Positions 26,058-35,501 of a stretch of 64,000 bases of DNA are shown piece by piece. The stretch spans positions 211,456 to 275,455 of the forward strand of contig KI260561.1 of the NCBI GenBank assembly GCA_000468055.1, written 5' to 3'. The notes under the pieces were generated by a model. That model had not been told where the DNA came from. It saw only the letters and a program-made list of their open reading frames with translations, and searched no databases. Positions within the stretch are counted from its first letter, which is position 1; each line of letters opens with the position of its first letter. This DNA comes from Treponema lecithinolyticum ATCC 700332 (lineage in GTDB: Bacteria > Spirochaetota > Spirochaetia > Treponematales > Treponemataceae). The translations under genes were made by a program, and so were the position numbers.

Positions 26058-28127
26058 TTAGCGATCCTCCGTGTGCGCGTTCAAATAATGATTGCGTATT
26101 TTTCTTTTGCGTCTGCTTTTTGCATGCCATACTAAAAAGCCGGCAATAACCGTAAAAAGCGGCAAGCCGTATTGATTTATAATTTTTGCCAAAGCCGCCT
26201 TTGCTGCAGTTGTTTTGTTTAATGCGTTAAGCGAAAGCCCTTTGGTGCGCATGGCACACAGCTGTTCGTTTCCATTCAAATAATCGATTGCATTACGGTC
26301 GAACATGGCGATAGCTTGAGAACCGCTGTCGTCATTGATAAGCATACCGGTGGTGATTTTTGACGAGCCTGCAAAAAAGAAACGTCCTTTTTGTAAGCTG
26401 TGTGTAAGGTGCACTTTTTGTGCCGTTGTACCGCCTGTCGGCGTGCCGGCGTCGCTCATAGCAGTATCCGTTTCAACCGGTTTATCGAATGCGCTTTTAA
26501 AAGAGCCTTCAGCTATAAGGGCAAGATTTTCTTCTTTCATATCGGTTTTTGCCGGGGGAAAAATATATGAGGGATTTAATACACTGATGTCTTTTTGTAC
26601 CCACGCTTCTTTACTTGTTTTTGCCAAAACGGTAATGCTGCGCTCAGGATTTTCAAAACCGTCAAGAAGCTTTACCGCGCCGCTTTGCAAAAACAGTACG
26701 TATGAAAGATTTGCCGAAATCGGGTGTTTTTTGTTCATACCGCTTTGATACAACAAAGGTGCGTAGTAAAAGTTTGTTTTACCGTTTGCCGTGTTTGAAA
26801 CATAACACTGCGTGTCCATGACATAGCCTTCACCCAATTCAAAACCGTATGCACCGAGCAGTTTTTCCAAACCGGTTTCGTTTTTTTCGTACGTCGGCGG
26901 CATACCGTAGTACATTGCCGTTTGATCCTGTTTTTCGATATACGGGTCTAAAAACAAAGCGATGTTTCCGCCGCGCAGCAAAAACTGATCTATTTTATAT
27001 AGTTCGGCATCGCTGAATTTTTCTACCGGACCATTTATAACGAGCGTTGATATATTTGGGCTTATGTCCTTTTCGCTCAAATTCAATTCTTTAAACGTGT
27101 ACCAATCGGATGAATACGCAACAAAGTTTGCCGCTCCGTTTTGCGCATCGTACAAACCGCGTTCGCCGTGTCCGGTTACATAGCCGATGTCTGCAGAACG
27201 CGCCGTTAAAGCTGTTAAGCTTTCGCTGAGGCTTTGCTCCATATCGTCCAAGCCTGTAATAACATAGCCTCCGAACAGTGTATTGCTCATTTGCAGCGGT
27301 ACAAGGCGGAATGCTTCGCCGTATTCCAATACCAATCCTATAACGCCCTTTCCTTCAGAGCCGTCTTTTTCTGTCCAGCCGACGGTTTGTAAACCGTATT
27401 TTTCGCTCAATGCTTGAATTTCGCTTTGTGCCGGCTCTTTTTCGCTGTACGTTATGCGTCCTTCATTTTTTTCGTTAAGCGAAGAAAATGCATTTTGTAC
27501 CGACGATTTAATGGAAGAAAATCCTTTAATGTTAAAATCGGCGAGGCGCGGACTTATATATAAGGTAAGAGATACTTGCCCTTTTAATCCGGAAAGCGTA
27601 TTCACCGCATTTATCATTTGTACCATTTTGGAAGTTAATTTATATTCCAAACCTTCCGATGAAGTTACTCCGTCGATGGTTTCTATGCAGTCGGCATAGG
27701 TTAAAACAATGCCCATCCATACGCTTTTAAAACCGACTTCATTGTCTTTTACTTCCTGTATTTGCGCTTGCGACAGCCGGTACGCGCTTGCCAAAGATTG
27801 GTTTTCGCTTTGGTCCATATCGAAGCGTTCCCACGAAAAGTATTTGTTACCCGCGCCGGAGTACTCGGTTAATAAATCGGTAACGTATGTTGCCGTTCCG
27901 TTGTACGGGGAGGGCAGGTTTGACGAAAAAAACACTTTTACCGAAAGCGGCTGTTCCAGTGTTTTTACGACTTGTTTGCTCGCTTGCGACAAAGAATAAG
28001 ATTTGGGCGCGGTTGCATCGAGCCGAAAAAAGCTTCGTGCACTTACCAAGTTTAAAAGTACCAGTGCGATAATAAACAGTAAAAAATCGCTTTTAGGGCT
28101 TTTAAGATACCGTAAAAAGTTTTTCAT
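26058..28127 (-). CDS. GldG-like ABC auxiliary protein
   Basis: This 689-residue protein has an N-terminal membrane helix (LLFIIALVLLNLVSA), a long extracytoplasmic region of the ABC-type uncharacterised auxiliary family (KQVVKTLEQPLSVKVFFSSNLPSPY early; GYVTGHGERG near 318; FLLRGGNIALFLDPY near 380) and a C-terminal membrane helix (LPLFTVIAGFLVWHAK) with a basic tail. It is the equivalent of GldG from gliding-motility studies. The start overlaps the permease stop (TAATG). Treponemes do not glide, so the complex here probably has another envelope or secretion role. Confidence 0.9.
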   Translation of the reverse strand: MKNFLRYLKSPKSDFLLFIIALVLLNLVSARSFFRLDATAPKSYSLSQASKQVVKTLEQPLSVKVFFSSNLPSPYNGTATYVTDLLTEYSGAGNKYFSWERFDMDQSENQSLASAYRLSQAQIQEVKDNEVGFKSVWMGIVLTYADCIETIDGVTSSEGLEYKLTSKMVQMINAVNTLSGLKGQVSLTLYISPRLADFNIKGFSSIKSSVQNAFSSLNEKNEGRITYSEKEPAQSEIQALSEKYGLQTVGWTEKDGSEGKGVIGLVLEYGEAFRLVPLQMSNTLFGGYVITGLDDMEQSLSESLTALTARSADIGYVTGHGERGLYDAQNGAANFVAYSSDWYTFKELNLSEKDISPNISTLVINGPVEKFSDAELYKIDQFLLRGGNIALFLDPYIEKQDQTAMYYGMPPTYEKNETGLEKLLGAYGFELGEGYVMDTQCYVSNTANGKTNFYYAPLLYQSGMNKKHPISANLSYVLFLQSGAVKLLDGFENPERSITVLAKTSKEAWVQKDISVLNPSYIFPPAKTDMKEENLALIAEGSFKSAFDKPVETDTAMSDAGTPTGGTTAQKVHLTHSLQKGRFFFAGSSKITTGMLINDDSGSQAIAMFDRNAIDYLNGNEQLCAMRTKGLSLNALNKTTAAKAALAKIINQYGLPLFTVIAGFLVWHAKSRRKRKIRNHYLNAHTEDR

Positions 28128-28837
28128 TATGCCGCCCTCCGTGAATCGACGGTTTTAACCGTCAGCGTTAAAAATAAAGCAGTCAGCGATATAAAGTACA
28201 CTACGTCGCGGCTGTCGATAATACCGCGTGAAATCGACGTAAAGTGGCTTCCCGCCGATAAAAACTGCAAAAAACCTACAACCGGTGCCGGTAAAAAAAT
28301 CAAAAATTGGTCGATTAAAGCAAGCGCAATACATAAAGCAAAACCTGCAAAAAAAGCAACGATTTGATTTTTAGTAAGGGCTGAAGCAAAAAGTCCTACT
28401 GCACAAAAAGCTGCCGTTAAAAAAAGCGCTCCGATATAACCGCACACAAGCGGGCCTATATCAAGCGAACCGAAAAAAGATGCGGTAACGGCGTATACGA
28501 CGGTCGGTAAAAGCATAATCGCGCCGAACAAAACGGCGGCGCCGAATTTACCTGCGACTACGTCGAAAGAGGTAACCGGAAGCGTCATTAAAGTTTCCAA
28601 ACTGCCGGTTTTGCGCTCTTCGGCAAACAGTTTCATAGTAACGGCGGGAATAAAAAACGACAAAAGCATGGGCAGGTTGGTAAAAAACTGACGCAATTCC
28701 GCGCGGTTTGCCAAAAAAAATACTGCAAAAAATAAAAATCCGGAAAACAGCAAAAATAAACCGATTACGATATATGCGGTTGCTCCGGCAAAATAAGCGG
28801 CTAATTCGCGTTTTGCAATAACCGTTTTGGTATTCAT
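28127..28837 (-). CDS. GldF-like ABC-2 permease
   Basis: This 236-residue ABC-2 type permease has six hydrophobic segments. The typical signature is in the second cytoplasmic part, FAEERKTGSLETLMTLPVTSFDVVAGKFGA (about 70-100), which marks the NatB/NosY/GldF group. Its start overlaps the ATPase stop (ATGA), and its stop overlaps the start of the GldG-like gene, so all three are coupled. Confidence 0.93.
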   Translation of the reverse strand: MNTKTVIAKRELAAYFAGATAYIVIGLFLLFSGFLFFAVFFLANRAELRQFFTNLPMLLSFFIPAVTMKLFAEERKTGSLETLMTLPVTSFDVVAGKFGAAVLFGAIMLLPTVVYAVTASFFGSLDIGPLVCGYIGALFLTAAFCAVGLFASALTKNQIVAFFAGFALCIALALIDQFLIFLPAPVVGFLQFLSAGSHFTSISRGIIDSRDVVYFISLTALFLTLTVKTVDSRRAA

Positions 28838-29793
28838 GCTTCACCTCCCGTAGTCAGCGTGCGGAACACTTGTTCAAGGCTGTTGCGCTTTAACGACAAT
28901 TCGTACAATTTCCAGCCGTTTTTGGCAACGATTTCGGCGGCTTGCGGACGGATTTCCGTGTCCGGTTTAAGCGCAACTCGTACGGCGCATACACCGGCGT
29001 TTTGCGGAAAAGAGAATTCGTCGTCGTGTACGTCGATTCCGTTAACTTCAAGTACTCCTTGAAGTTGCGAAAACGCGTTTGTCAATTCTTTTTGCGTTGT
29101 TCCGGCTGCCGCAATGCACAGATTTGCGCCGCTTCCGTAACGGCTGCGCAGCTGTGAGGTGGGGCTGTCGGCGGCAATTTTTCCGTGCGAAATGATGATA
29201 ACCCTGTCGCACAGCATTTCCACTTCGCCCAAAATATGCGTAGAAATAATAACCGTTCTGGTTTTACCAATTTCTTTTATCAGGGAACGCACTTCACCGA
29301 TTTGATTGGGGTCCAAACCGCTGGTCGGTTCGTCTAAAATAAGGATTTCAGGATCGTTCATAAGCGCGTGGGCAAGTCCGACTCTTTGACGGTATCCGCG
29401 CGAAAGTTCGCTGATGTTTTTGTGCATTACTTCGGCTAAGCCGCAAGAGGCGCACAAAGCTTCGGTTTTTTTTACCGGATCTACGCCTTGCATGCGGGCA
29501 ACATATTCCAAATAGTCTTGCACAATCATGTCGCCGTACAGCGGGGCGGATTCGGGCATATAGCCTATTTTACGCTTTGATGCTTTTTCGTCGCTGCGTA
29601 TGTCTTGTCCGTCGATGGTAATGCTTCCTTCGTCTTGCGCAAGGAAACCGGTAATCATCCGCATGGTTGTCGTTTTCCCCGCTCCATTCGGTCCTAAAAG
29701 TCCGACGATTTCGCCGGTTTTAATCGAAAAACCGATGTCGTCTACCGCTTTAAAAGAACCGAAAGAACGGGAAACATGCGCCAGTTCAATCAT
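28834..29793 (-). CDS. GldA-like ABC transporter ATPase
   Basis: This 319-residue ATPase drives the ABC-2 permease encoded next to it. Walker A is GPNGAGKTTTMRM (about 34-46), the signature is LSRGYRQR, Walker B is LILDEPTSGLD, and the switch His is in ISTHILGE. A C-terminal extension of about 100 residues with a beta-type fold is typical of the GldA/NatA-like subfamily. It is first in the four-gene operon. A weakly matched AGGAG lies upstream of the ATG. Confidence 0.95.
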   Translation of the reverse strand: MIELAHVSRSFGSFKAVDDIGFSIKTGEIVGLLGPNGAGKTTTMRMITGFLAQDEGSITIDGQDIRSDEKASKRKIGYMPESAPLYGDMIVQDYLEYVARMQGVDPVKKTEALCASCGLAEVMHKNISELSRGYRQRVGLAHALMNDPEILILDEPTSGLDPNQIGEVRSLIKEIGKTRTVIISTHILGEVEMLCDRVIIISHGKIAADSPTSQLRSRYGSGANLCIAAAGTTQKELTNAFSQLQGVLEVNGIDVHDDEFSFPQNAGVCAVRVALKPDTEIRPQAAEIVAKNGWKLYELSLKRNSLEQVFRTLTTGGEA

Positions 29794-29915
29794 AATATTC
29801 TCCTCAATAATATATAAATACTAAATGTTTACGAATGGTTATGGTAACAATTCCGCGCTGTTTGGTAAAGTGCGTGTGAGCGCCATTGGCGGCTCCTGGG
29901 TGATGCTGCCGTGCC

Positions 29916-29968
29916 GTAGCGTCGCCCGAACTGTGCGCGGCGGGTTCGCTTCCGTACAGTAGCGTCGC
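29916..29968. repeat. intergenic direct repeat before parE
   Basis: GTAGCGTCGC occurs at 29916-29925 and 29959-29968, each preceded by a similar CCGT-containing stretch, so the units are about 19 bases long, 43 bases apart. They lie in an unusually GC-rich 225-base gap between the ABC operon and parE. I see no cloverleaf or other RNA gene here. The repeats could be protein-binding sites. Confidence 0.4.
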
Positions 29969-29983
29969 TTGTTTTGCTTACTC

Positions 29984-30012
29984 TTTCCACAGCTTCTTCT
30001 TTATGTTATAGT
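29984..30012 (+). promoter_or_regulatory. promoter of parE-parC
   Basis: TTTCCA (29984-29989), 17 bases and TATAGT (30007-30012) with a TGT extended -10. Six bases separate it from the ATG at 30019. Confidence 0.6.
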
Positions 30013-30018
30013 TATGCT

Positions 30019-31857
30019 ATGGGTGTGAAACAAGAAAAAAAAGATGCAAAAACCGCCGTATACGACGAATCCAAAATAAAAACGCTCAGTTCGCTTGAGC
30101 ACATACGGCTTCGTACCGGTATGTATATCGGGCGGCTGGGCGACGGCTCAAATCAAAACGACGGTATTTACATACTGCTTAAAGAAGTTATAGACAATGC
30201 GGTAGACGAATTCATTATGGGCAACGGTAAACGCGTCGACGTGGAAGTAAAAGAAGGGCGCGTAAAAGTGCGCGATTACGGGCGCGGTATTCCTTTGGGA
30301 AAATTGGTTGACTGCGTATCCGTTATAAACACCGGAGCCAAGTATAACAGCGAAGTGTTTCAGTTTTCGGTCGGCTTAAACGGTGTGGGTACAAAGGCGG
30401 TGAACGCGCTGTCTTCTTTTTTTAGAGTAGTGTCCGTGCGCGAAGGCAAAGCTGCCGAAGCGGTGTTTGAGCGCGGAAAACTGAAAAGCAATAAAACGAT
30501 TCAAGCAAAACCGGAAACAAAACCGGGCACGTATGTGGAATTTGTGCCGGATACGCAAGTGTTCGGCGAATATGCGTTTAATATGGAATTTGTTGAGCGC
30601 AGGCTGTGGAACTATGCGTATTTAAACGCAGGGCTTACTTTAGTATGCAACGGTATTAAATATGTCAGCGAAAAAGGTCTTTTGGATTTATTGTCCAACG
30701 AACTTGAAGGCGAAAGTTTATATCCGGTAGGCTATTATAAAGGTAAACAAATTGAATTTTCGTTTACCCATTCAAACGCGTACGGAGAAAATTCTTTTTC
30801 GTTTGTAAACGGACAATTTACTTCGGACGGCGGCACGCATTTATCGGCATTTAAAGAAGGTTTTGTAAAAGGCGTAAACGAATTTTACCGTAAAAACTAC
30901 AAAAGCGAAGACGTGCGCGAAGGAATGGCTGCCGCCGTTGCGGTAAAAATTCAAGAGCCGATATTCGAAAGCCAAACAAAAAACAAACTCGGCAACACCG
31001 ACGTAAAAGGCTGGATTGTAAACGAAACAAAAGCCGCCGTCGACGATTGGCTGCACCGCAACCCGGAAACGGCAAAAGCTCTGGAATTAAAAATTACGGC
31101 AAACGAAAAATTGCGTACGGAATTAAATACCGTAAAAAAAGAAGCAAAAGAAGCGGCAAAAAAAATTGCGCTTAAAATCCCCAAACTTAAAGACTGCAAG
31201 TATCATACTGAAGACGGCGCCAAAGGCGAAAATACGATGATATTTTTAACCGAGGGCGATTCGGCTGCAGGCTCTTTAGTCGGAAGCCGCGATGCAATGA
31301 CGCAGGCAATATTCAGTTTGCGCGGCAAGCCCGAAAATATGTACGGTAAAAAAAGAACGGACATTTATAAAAATGCGGAACTGTACAATTTGATGATGGC
31401 GCTCGGTATAGAAAACGACACCGAAGGTTTGCGTTACGGTAAAATCGTTATTGCAACCGATGCCGATAACGACGGTTTTCATATCCGAAACCTTTTGCTC
31501 ACTTTCTTTTTAGGCTATTTTGAAGAATTGGTAACCGGACAGCGCGTTTTTATTTTGGAAACACCGCTGTTCCGCGTGCGCAATAAAAAAGAAACGCGCT
31601 ATTGTTACAGCGAAGCCGAGCGCGACGAAGCCGTCAGCTTACTTGGAAATGCGGCGGAAGTAACCCGTTTTAAAGGTTTGGGAGAAATAAGCCCTACGGA
31701 ATTCGGACAGTTTATCGGAGACGATATGCGCTTGGTGCCGGTAGAAGTGCAAACGCTTAAAAACGTTCCGCGTTTATTGGAGTTTTATATGGGTAAAAAT
31801 ACTCCGCAGCGCCGCGATTTTATTGTTCACAATTTGCTTGAGCAAATAGACGCTTAA
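30019..31857 (+). CDS. parE: DNA topoisomerase IV subunit B (type IIA topoisomerase ATPase)
   Basis: This 612-residue GHKL ATPase and TOPRIM subunit starts at 30019 (MGVKQEKK), directly behind the promoter; the open frame upstream reads through the promoter. The ATP site shows KEVIDNAVDEF and DYGRGIPLG (about 55-90), the transducer follows, and the TOPRIM domain has LTEGDSAAG near 415 and ATDADNDGFHI near 490. It pairs with the next gene to form a decatenating topoisomerase. It is ParE rather than GyrB by length and its position beside parC, although the two are hard to separate without a tree. Confidence 0.92.
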   Translation: MGVKQEKKDAKTAVYDESKIKTLSSLEHIRLRTGMYIGRLGDGSNQNDGIYILLKEVIDNAVDEFIMGNGKRVDVEVKEGRVKVRDYGRGIPLGKLVDCVSVINTGAKYNSEVFQFSVGLNGVGTKAVNALSSFFRVVSVREGKAAEAVFERGKLKSNKTIQAKPETKPGTYVEFVPDTQVFGEYAFNMEFVERRLWNYAYLNAGLTLVCNGIKYVSEKGLLDLLSNELEGESLYPVGYYKGKQIEFSFTHSNAYGENSFSFVNGQFTSDGGTHLSAFKEGFVKGVNEFYRKNYKSEDVREGMAAAVAVKIQEPIFESQTKNKLGNTDVKGWIVNETKAAVDDWLHRNPETAKALELKITANEKLRTELNTVKKEAKEAAKKIALKIPKLKDCKYHTEDGAKGENTMIFLTEGDSAAGSLVGSRDAMTQAIFSLRGKPENMYGKKRTDIYKNAELYNLMMALGIENDTEGLRYGKIVIATDADNDGFHIRNLLLTFFLGYFEELVTGQRVFILETPLFRVRNKKETRYCYSEAERDEAVSLLGNAAEVTRFKGLGEISPTEFGQFIGDDMRLVPVEVQTLKNVPRLLEFYMGKNTPQRRDFIVHNLLEQIDA

Positions 31858-31876
31858 GCTTTACTAAAGGATTACT

Positions 31877-33817
31877 ATGGCTTACGTAAAAAATATATTC
31901 GACAAAAACTTTTTGGAATATGCAAGCTACGTTATCCGCGACCGCGCAATTCCCGATTTGGAAGACGGGTTAAAACCGGTTCAGCGGCGCGTTTTGCATA
32001 CCCTTTTTGAAATGGACGACGGTAAATTCCACAAAGTGGCAAACGTTGTCGGCCAGTGTATGAAATACCACCCGCACGGAGATGCTTCCATTTACGGGGC
32101 ATTGGTTGTGCTTGCCAATAAAGATTTGTTTATAGACCGGCAGGGGAACTTCGGCAATTTGTACACCGGAGACGGAGCTTCGGCTGCGCGTTATATAGAA
32201 TGCCGCTGTACCCGTTTGGGAAAAGATATTTTGTACAATCCGGCTATTTCAAACTATGTGCCGTCTTACGACGGACGCGGTAAAGAGCCGTCGGTATTTA
32301 GAGCAAAGCTGCCCTTAGCGCTTGTTTTGGGAGCCGAAGGTATTGCAGTCGGTATGTCTACCCGTATTTTAAGCCACAATATCCGCGAAGTAATAGAAGC
32401 CGAAAAAGCTTGTTTAACGGGTAAAAATTTTGCGCTGTATCCGGATTTTCCCACCGGCGGTTTAATCGACGTTTCCGAATATCAAGACGGATTGGGAAAA
32501 ATCATCACACGTGCAAAATTGGATACCTCGGATCCCAAACGTATTGTTATTACCGAACTGCCTGCAGGAAGCAATACCGAAACCCTTATGCAATCCATAG
32601 AAACTGCAGCAAAAAGCGGAAAAGTTAAAATCGCTTCCATTAACGATTTTACCACCGATAAAGTTGAAATTGAAATAAAATTGCAGCGCGGAGTGTACTC
32701 AAAAGAAGTTGAAGATGCGCTGTTTGCGTTTACCGATTGCGAACAATCCATTTCCTGCAATTTACTCGTTATAAAAGACAATATGCCGCAAGTGATGACG
32801 GTAACCGATGTAATAAAACACCATGCAAAGCAGCTTGTCGGCATTTTAAAAGACGAATTGCAATTGGAAAAAGCGAATTTAACCGACCGGTTGCATTTAC
32901 GCACCCTTGAGCGCATTTTTATAGAAGAACGCATTTACAAAAAAATAGAACAAATGAAAACGGCGGAAACGGTTGTAAAAGCTGTTATTGCAGGATTTAA
33001 ACCGTTTGCCGCAGAGCTTATCCGTCCGGTAACGGAAGAAGACGTCGATACGCTTTTGAAAATACCTATCCGGCGCATATCGTTATACGATATACAAAAA
33101 AACCGCCAAGAAGTGCAGGAAATAAACGAGCGGCTTAAAGAAATTGCCAAATTGCTTAAAAATTTAACCGCGTATGCGGTAAGCTGGCTTGACGGAATTC
33201 TTGCAAAATTGGACGAAGATAAAGCTGTGCGCAAAACAAAGATTACCGATTTTAACCAAGTGGATGTGCGCGAAGTCGTTAAAAAAGATACCGCCCTGCG
33301 CTACGATTCCAAAACGGGGTATTTGGGAACTGCCGTTTCAACCGGAACTGAATTGTTTAAAGTGTCGCCCTACGACCGTATTGTAGTGTTAAGAAAAAGC
33401 GGCGTGTACACGGTGTGCGATGTGCCGGATAAATTGTTTGTGGATACGGGCATGTGGTATTGCGGTTCTTCGGAAAAAGAAGAGCTTTCCAAAGTTTTAT
33501 TTACGCTTATTTTCCGCGACCCTAAAACAAAGTTTTGCTTTATAAAAAGATGCCGTATCGGGCAGTTTATATTAAACCGCGATTATTTGATTGTTCCGGA
33601 AGGAATGCAGCTTTTGTATGTAAGCACTAAAGCCGATTTTTCTTTTACGCTTATGTATACAAAAAAACCGCGCGTAAAGATTTTGCAAGAAACGTTTAAA
33701 GCTTCCGATTACGAAGAAAAAGGTTTAAAATCTATCGGTGTGCGGCTGAGCTCCCGTGAAACGGAAAAAATCGTCGTGACAAAAAAAGCTCAAGCAAAAG
33801 ACATTCAGGATGTGTAA
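31877..33817 (+). CDS. parC: DNA topoisomerase IV subunit A
   Basis: This 646-residue breakage-reunion subunit opens with YASYVIRDRAIPDLEDGLKPVQRR. The catalytic Tyr is in SAARYIECRCT (near residue 98). In the quinolone region HPHGDASIYG (residues 65-74), the positions equivalent to E. coli GyrA Ser83 and Asp87 are Ala70 and Gly74. A coiled-coil and short C-terminal beta region follow (about 480-646), shorter than in enterobacterial ParC. It lies 19 bases after parE with an AAAGGA site, so the two form an operon. Confidence 0.93.
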   Translation: MAYVKNIFDKNFLEYASYVIRDRAIPDLEDGLKPVQRRVLHTLFEMDDGKFHKVANVVGQCMKYHPHGDASIYGALVVLANKDLFIDRQGNFGNLYTGDGASAARYIECRCTRLGKDILYNPAISNYVPSYDGRGKEPSVFRAKLPLALVLGAEGIAVGMSTRILSHNIREVIEAEKACLTGKNFALYPDFPTGGLIDVSEYQDGLGKIITRAKLDTSDPKRIVITELPAGSNTETLMQSIETAAKSGKVKIASINDFTTDKVEIEIKLQRGVYSKEVEDALFAFTDCEQSISCNLLVIKDNMPQVMTVTDVIKHHAKQLVGILKDELQLEKANLTDRLHLRTLERIFIEERIYKKIEQMKTAETVVKAVIAGFKPFAAELIRPVTEEDVDTLLKIPIRRISLYDIQKNRQEVQEINERLKEIAKLLKNLTAYAVSWLDGILAKLDEDKAVRKTKITDFNQVDVREVVKKDTALRYDSKTGYLGTAVSTGTELFKVSPYDRIVVLRKSGVYTVCDVPDKLFVDTGMWYCGSSEKEELSKVLFTLIFRDPKTKFCFIKRCRIGQFILNRDYLIVPEGMQLLYVSTKADFSFTLMYTKKPRVKILQETFKASDYEEKGLKSIGVRLSSRETEKIVVTKKAQAKDIQDV

Positions 33818-33831
33818 AGCGGGGAAAGAGT

Positions 33832-34836
33832 ATGAAGTCGGTAAAAAAATTACTGCGTAACATAAGCGTGTGCAGCGCGCGCCATTTGCCCAAACTGGCT
33901 TTGGCTATGCTGGTAATGACGCTTATTTCTTACTTTTTTTTAGCTTTTGCGGTAACCCCCTTTGCTGCAGTTGTTGCTTCTAATGCTTCGTCCATGCGCC
34001 TTTTGGCTGCGGTGGGCTTTTCGGCGTTTGCAGTGTCCGTTTTAAACACCGTTTTACAATACGGTTTTTTTGTACTGACGCTTTTATTGTATACCGGAAA
34101 GCGCGCCGTGCTCGGTCATTTGTTTACCGGATTTCGCGATTTTAAAAGAGCTCTTACAGCTGCTTTGTTTTTTATGCTACTGTATGCCGTTTTTACCTTT
34201 GCGCTGGTATTTGCACTCGGCGCTGCCGGCTCCCGATTGCTTTCTAACACGGATTTTTCGCAATTGCTTCAAAACGCGGCGGAAAACTCTTTTTCTTCCG
34301 AGCGAACATCCCTGCTGCTTGCAATCGGTATTGCTTTAGTACTTTCGTTTGTTGTTTTTGCTTTAATTTATTTACGTTACGGTTTTACGTGGTTTTTTTT
34401 ATACGAAAACTCCTCGCTTTCGGTGCGTCAAGCGCTGCGCAAAAGCGCTGTCTTTGCCAAAGCTCAGCGTATGCGCTTTTTTGTGCTGTGCGTAAAAAGC
34501 TGCTGGCGTTATGCGCTTTGTGCGCTTCTTCTAACGGCGCTTTCGTTCGGTATTACCGGTGCCGCCTCGCATCCTTTTTTCCGCTCGCTGCAGCTGTTTG
34601 ACCCGCTTTTTAGCATGGCAAGCACGCTGTGTTTGTACATCGCTGTTATCCGGGTATGCATTGCTTTTGCCGCTTTTTACGATGAACAATCGACAAATAC
34701 GGTCGGCTCGAGCGGCTCGGGCAGCTTAAGTTCTGCCGGCATCGGGCTGAGCGACACGGATGACGGCGCACACAGCGGAACCGGGACGGGCGGCAGCCGT
34801 GAAAATCATACCGGCGCTTTACCGGAAAAAACGTGA
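33832..34836 (+). CDS. polytopic membrane protein, unknown function
   Basis: This 334-residue protein has about six hydrophobic segments (for example LALAMLVMTLISYFFLAFAV, ALFFMLLYAVFTFALVFALG, LLLAIGIALVLSFVVFALIY) and a Gly/Ser-rich C-terminal tail (SSGSGSLSSAGIGLSDTDDG). No family motif is recognised. It follows parC by 14 bases with GGGGAAAG before the ATG, and its stop overlaps the start of yigZ (GTGA), so it is probably on the parEC transcript. Confidence 0.78.
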   Translation: MKSVKKLLRNISVCSARHLPKLALAMLVMTLISYFFLAFAVTPFAAVVASNASSMRLLAAVGFSAFAVSVLNTVLQYGFFVLTLLLYTGKRAVLGHLFTGFRDFKRALTAALFFMLLYAVFTFALVFALGAAGSRLLSNTDFSQLLQNAAENSFSSERTSLLLAIGIALVLSFVVFALIYLRYGFTWFFLYENSSLSVRQALRKSAVFAKAQRMRFFVLCVKSCWRYALCALLLTALSFGITGAASHPFFRSLQLFDPLFSMASTLCLYIAVIRVCIAFAAFYDEQSTNTVGSSGSGSLSSAGIGLSDTDDGAHSGTGTGGSRENHTGALPEKT

Positions 34837-35414
34837 AAGTTTTGCTTGCACCCGCTGCAGCCGAAATAACCGTAAAAAAATCGCGCTTTATAGCCGAAGC
34901 TTTTCCGGTAAAAACCCAAAGCGAAGTGCGTGCTATGCTTAAAGCGCAAAAACAAAAGTATGCGGATTCTTCCCACGTTGTGCACGCCTTTGTGCTCGGT
35001 CATGGTGCGCAAATCTGCGGAATGTCCGACGATGGGGAGCCTTCCGGTACTGCAGGGCGCCCCGTGCTGAATGTGCTTAAAGGTTTCGGCTGCAGCGATA
35101 TTTTGCTGAGCGTAACGCGTTATTTCGGCGGCACGCTTTTAGGAACGGGCGGCTTGGTTAAAGCATACACGCAAGCGGCGCAAGCAGTGCTCGAAGATGC
35201 ACAAACCGAAGAATTTGTTGAGCGAAGCGCGTTTGAATTAAACCTTTCATACCAAAATTACGAAGCTTGCCGCTTTTTATTTGAAAAATTTTGTATAACC
35301 GGATTGTGCGAAACGTTTGCCGAAACAGTTGTGTTAAGCGGCTTTGTACAAACGTCCTTAAAAAATGACTTTGAAAAAAAAATAAAGGATGTGTGCGCCG
35401 GCTCTCTTTTATAA
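34833..35414 (+). CDS. yigZ: YigZ/IMPACT family protein
   Basis: This 193-residue protein has a UPF0029/Impact N-terminal domain (KKSRFIAEAFPVKTQSE, HVVHAFVLG, MSDDGEPSGTAGRPVLNVL, RYFGGTLLGTGGLVKAYTQA) and a short ferredoxin-like C-terminal domain (about 130-193). The eukaryotic IMPACT protein regulates GCN2; the bacterial role is not settled. The start is GTG, overlapping the preceding stop. Confidence 0.92.
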   Translation: MKVLLAPAAAEITVKKSRFIAEAFPVKTQSEVRAMLKAQKQKYADSSHVVHAFVLGHGAQICGMSDDGEPSGTAGRPVLNVLKGFGCSDILLSVTRYFGGTLLGTGGLVKAYTQAAQAVLEDAQTEEFVERSAFELNLSYQNYEACRFLFEKFCITGLCETFAETVVLSGFVQTSLKNDFEKKIKDVCAGSLL

Positions 35415-35448
35415 TTTTGCCGTGCGTAACTAATGTTAAAATCCATCC

Positions 35449-35478
35449 TTGCCTGTTTTTTACGTTCCGTGATAGTAT
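35449..35478 (+). promoter_or_regulatory. possible promoter of the zinc-ribbon gene
   Basis: TTGCCT (35449-35454), 18 bases and TAGTAT (35473-35478) with a TGA extended -10; an AAGGAGG site follows near 35491, before the ATG at 35502. Confidence 0.45.
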
Positions 35479-35501
35479 ATACATCATATTAAGGAGGAAC
35501 C

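Noticed and set aside
29794-30018. tRNA or small RNA gene in the GC-rich gap
   Set aside because: No cloverleaf, TTC loop pattern or terminator hairpin could be found on either strand.
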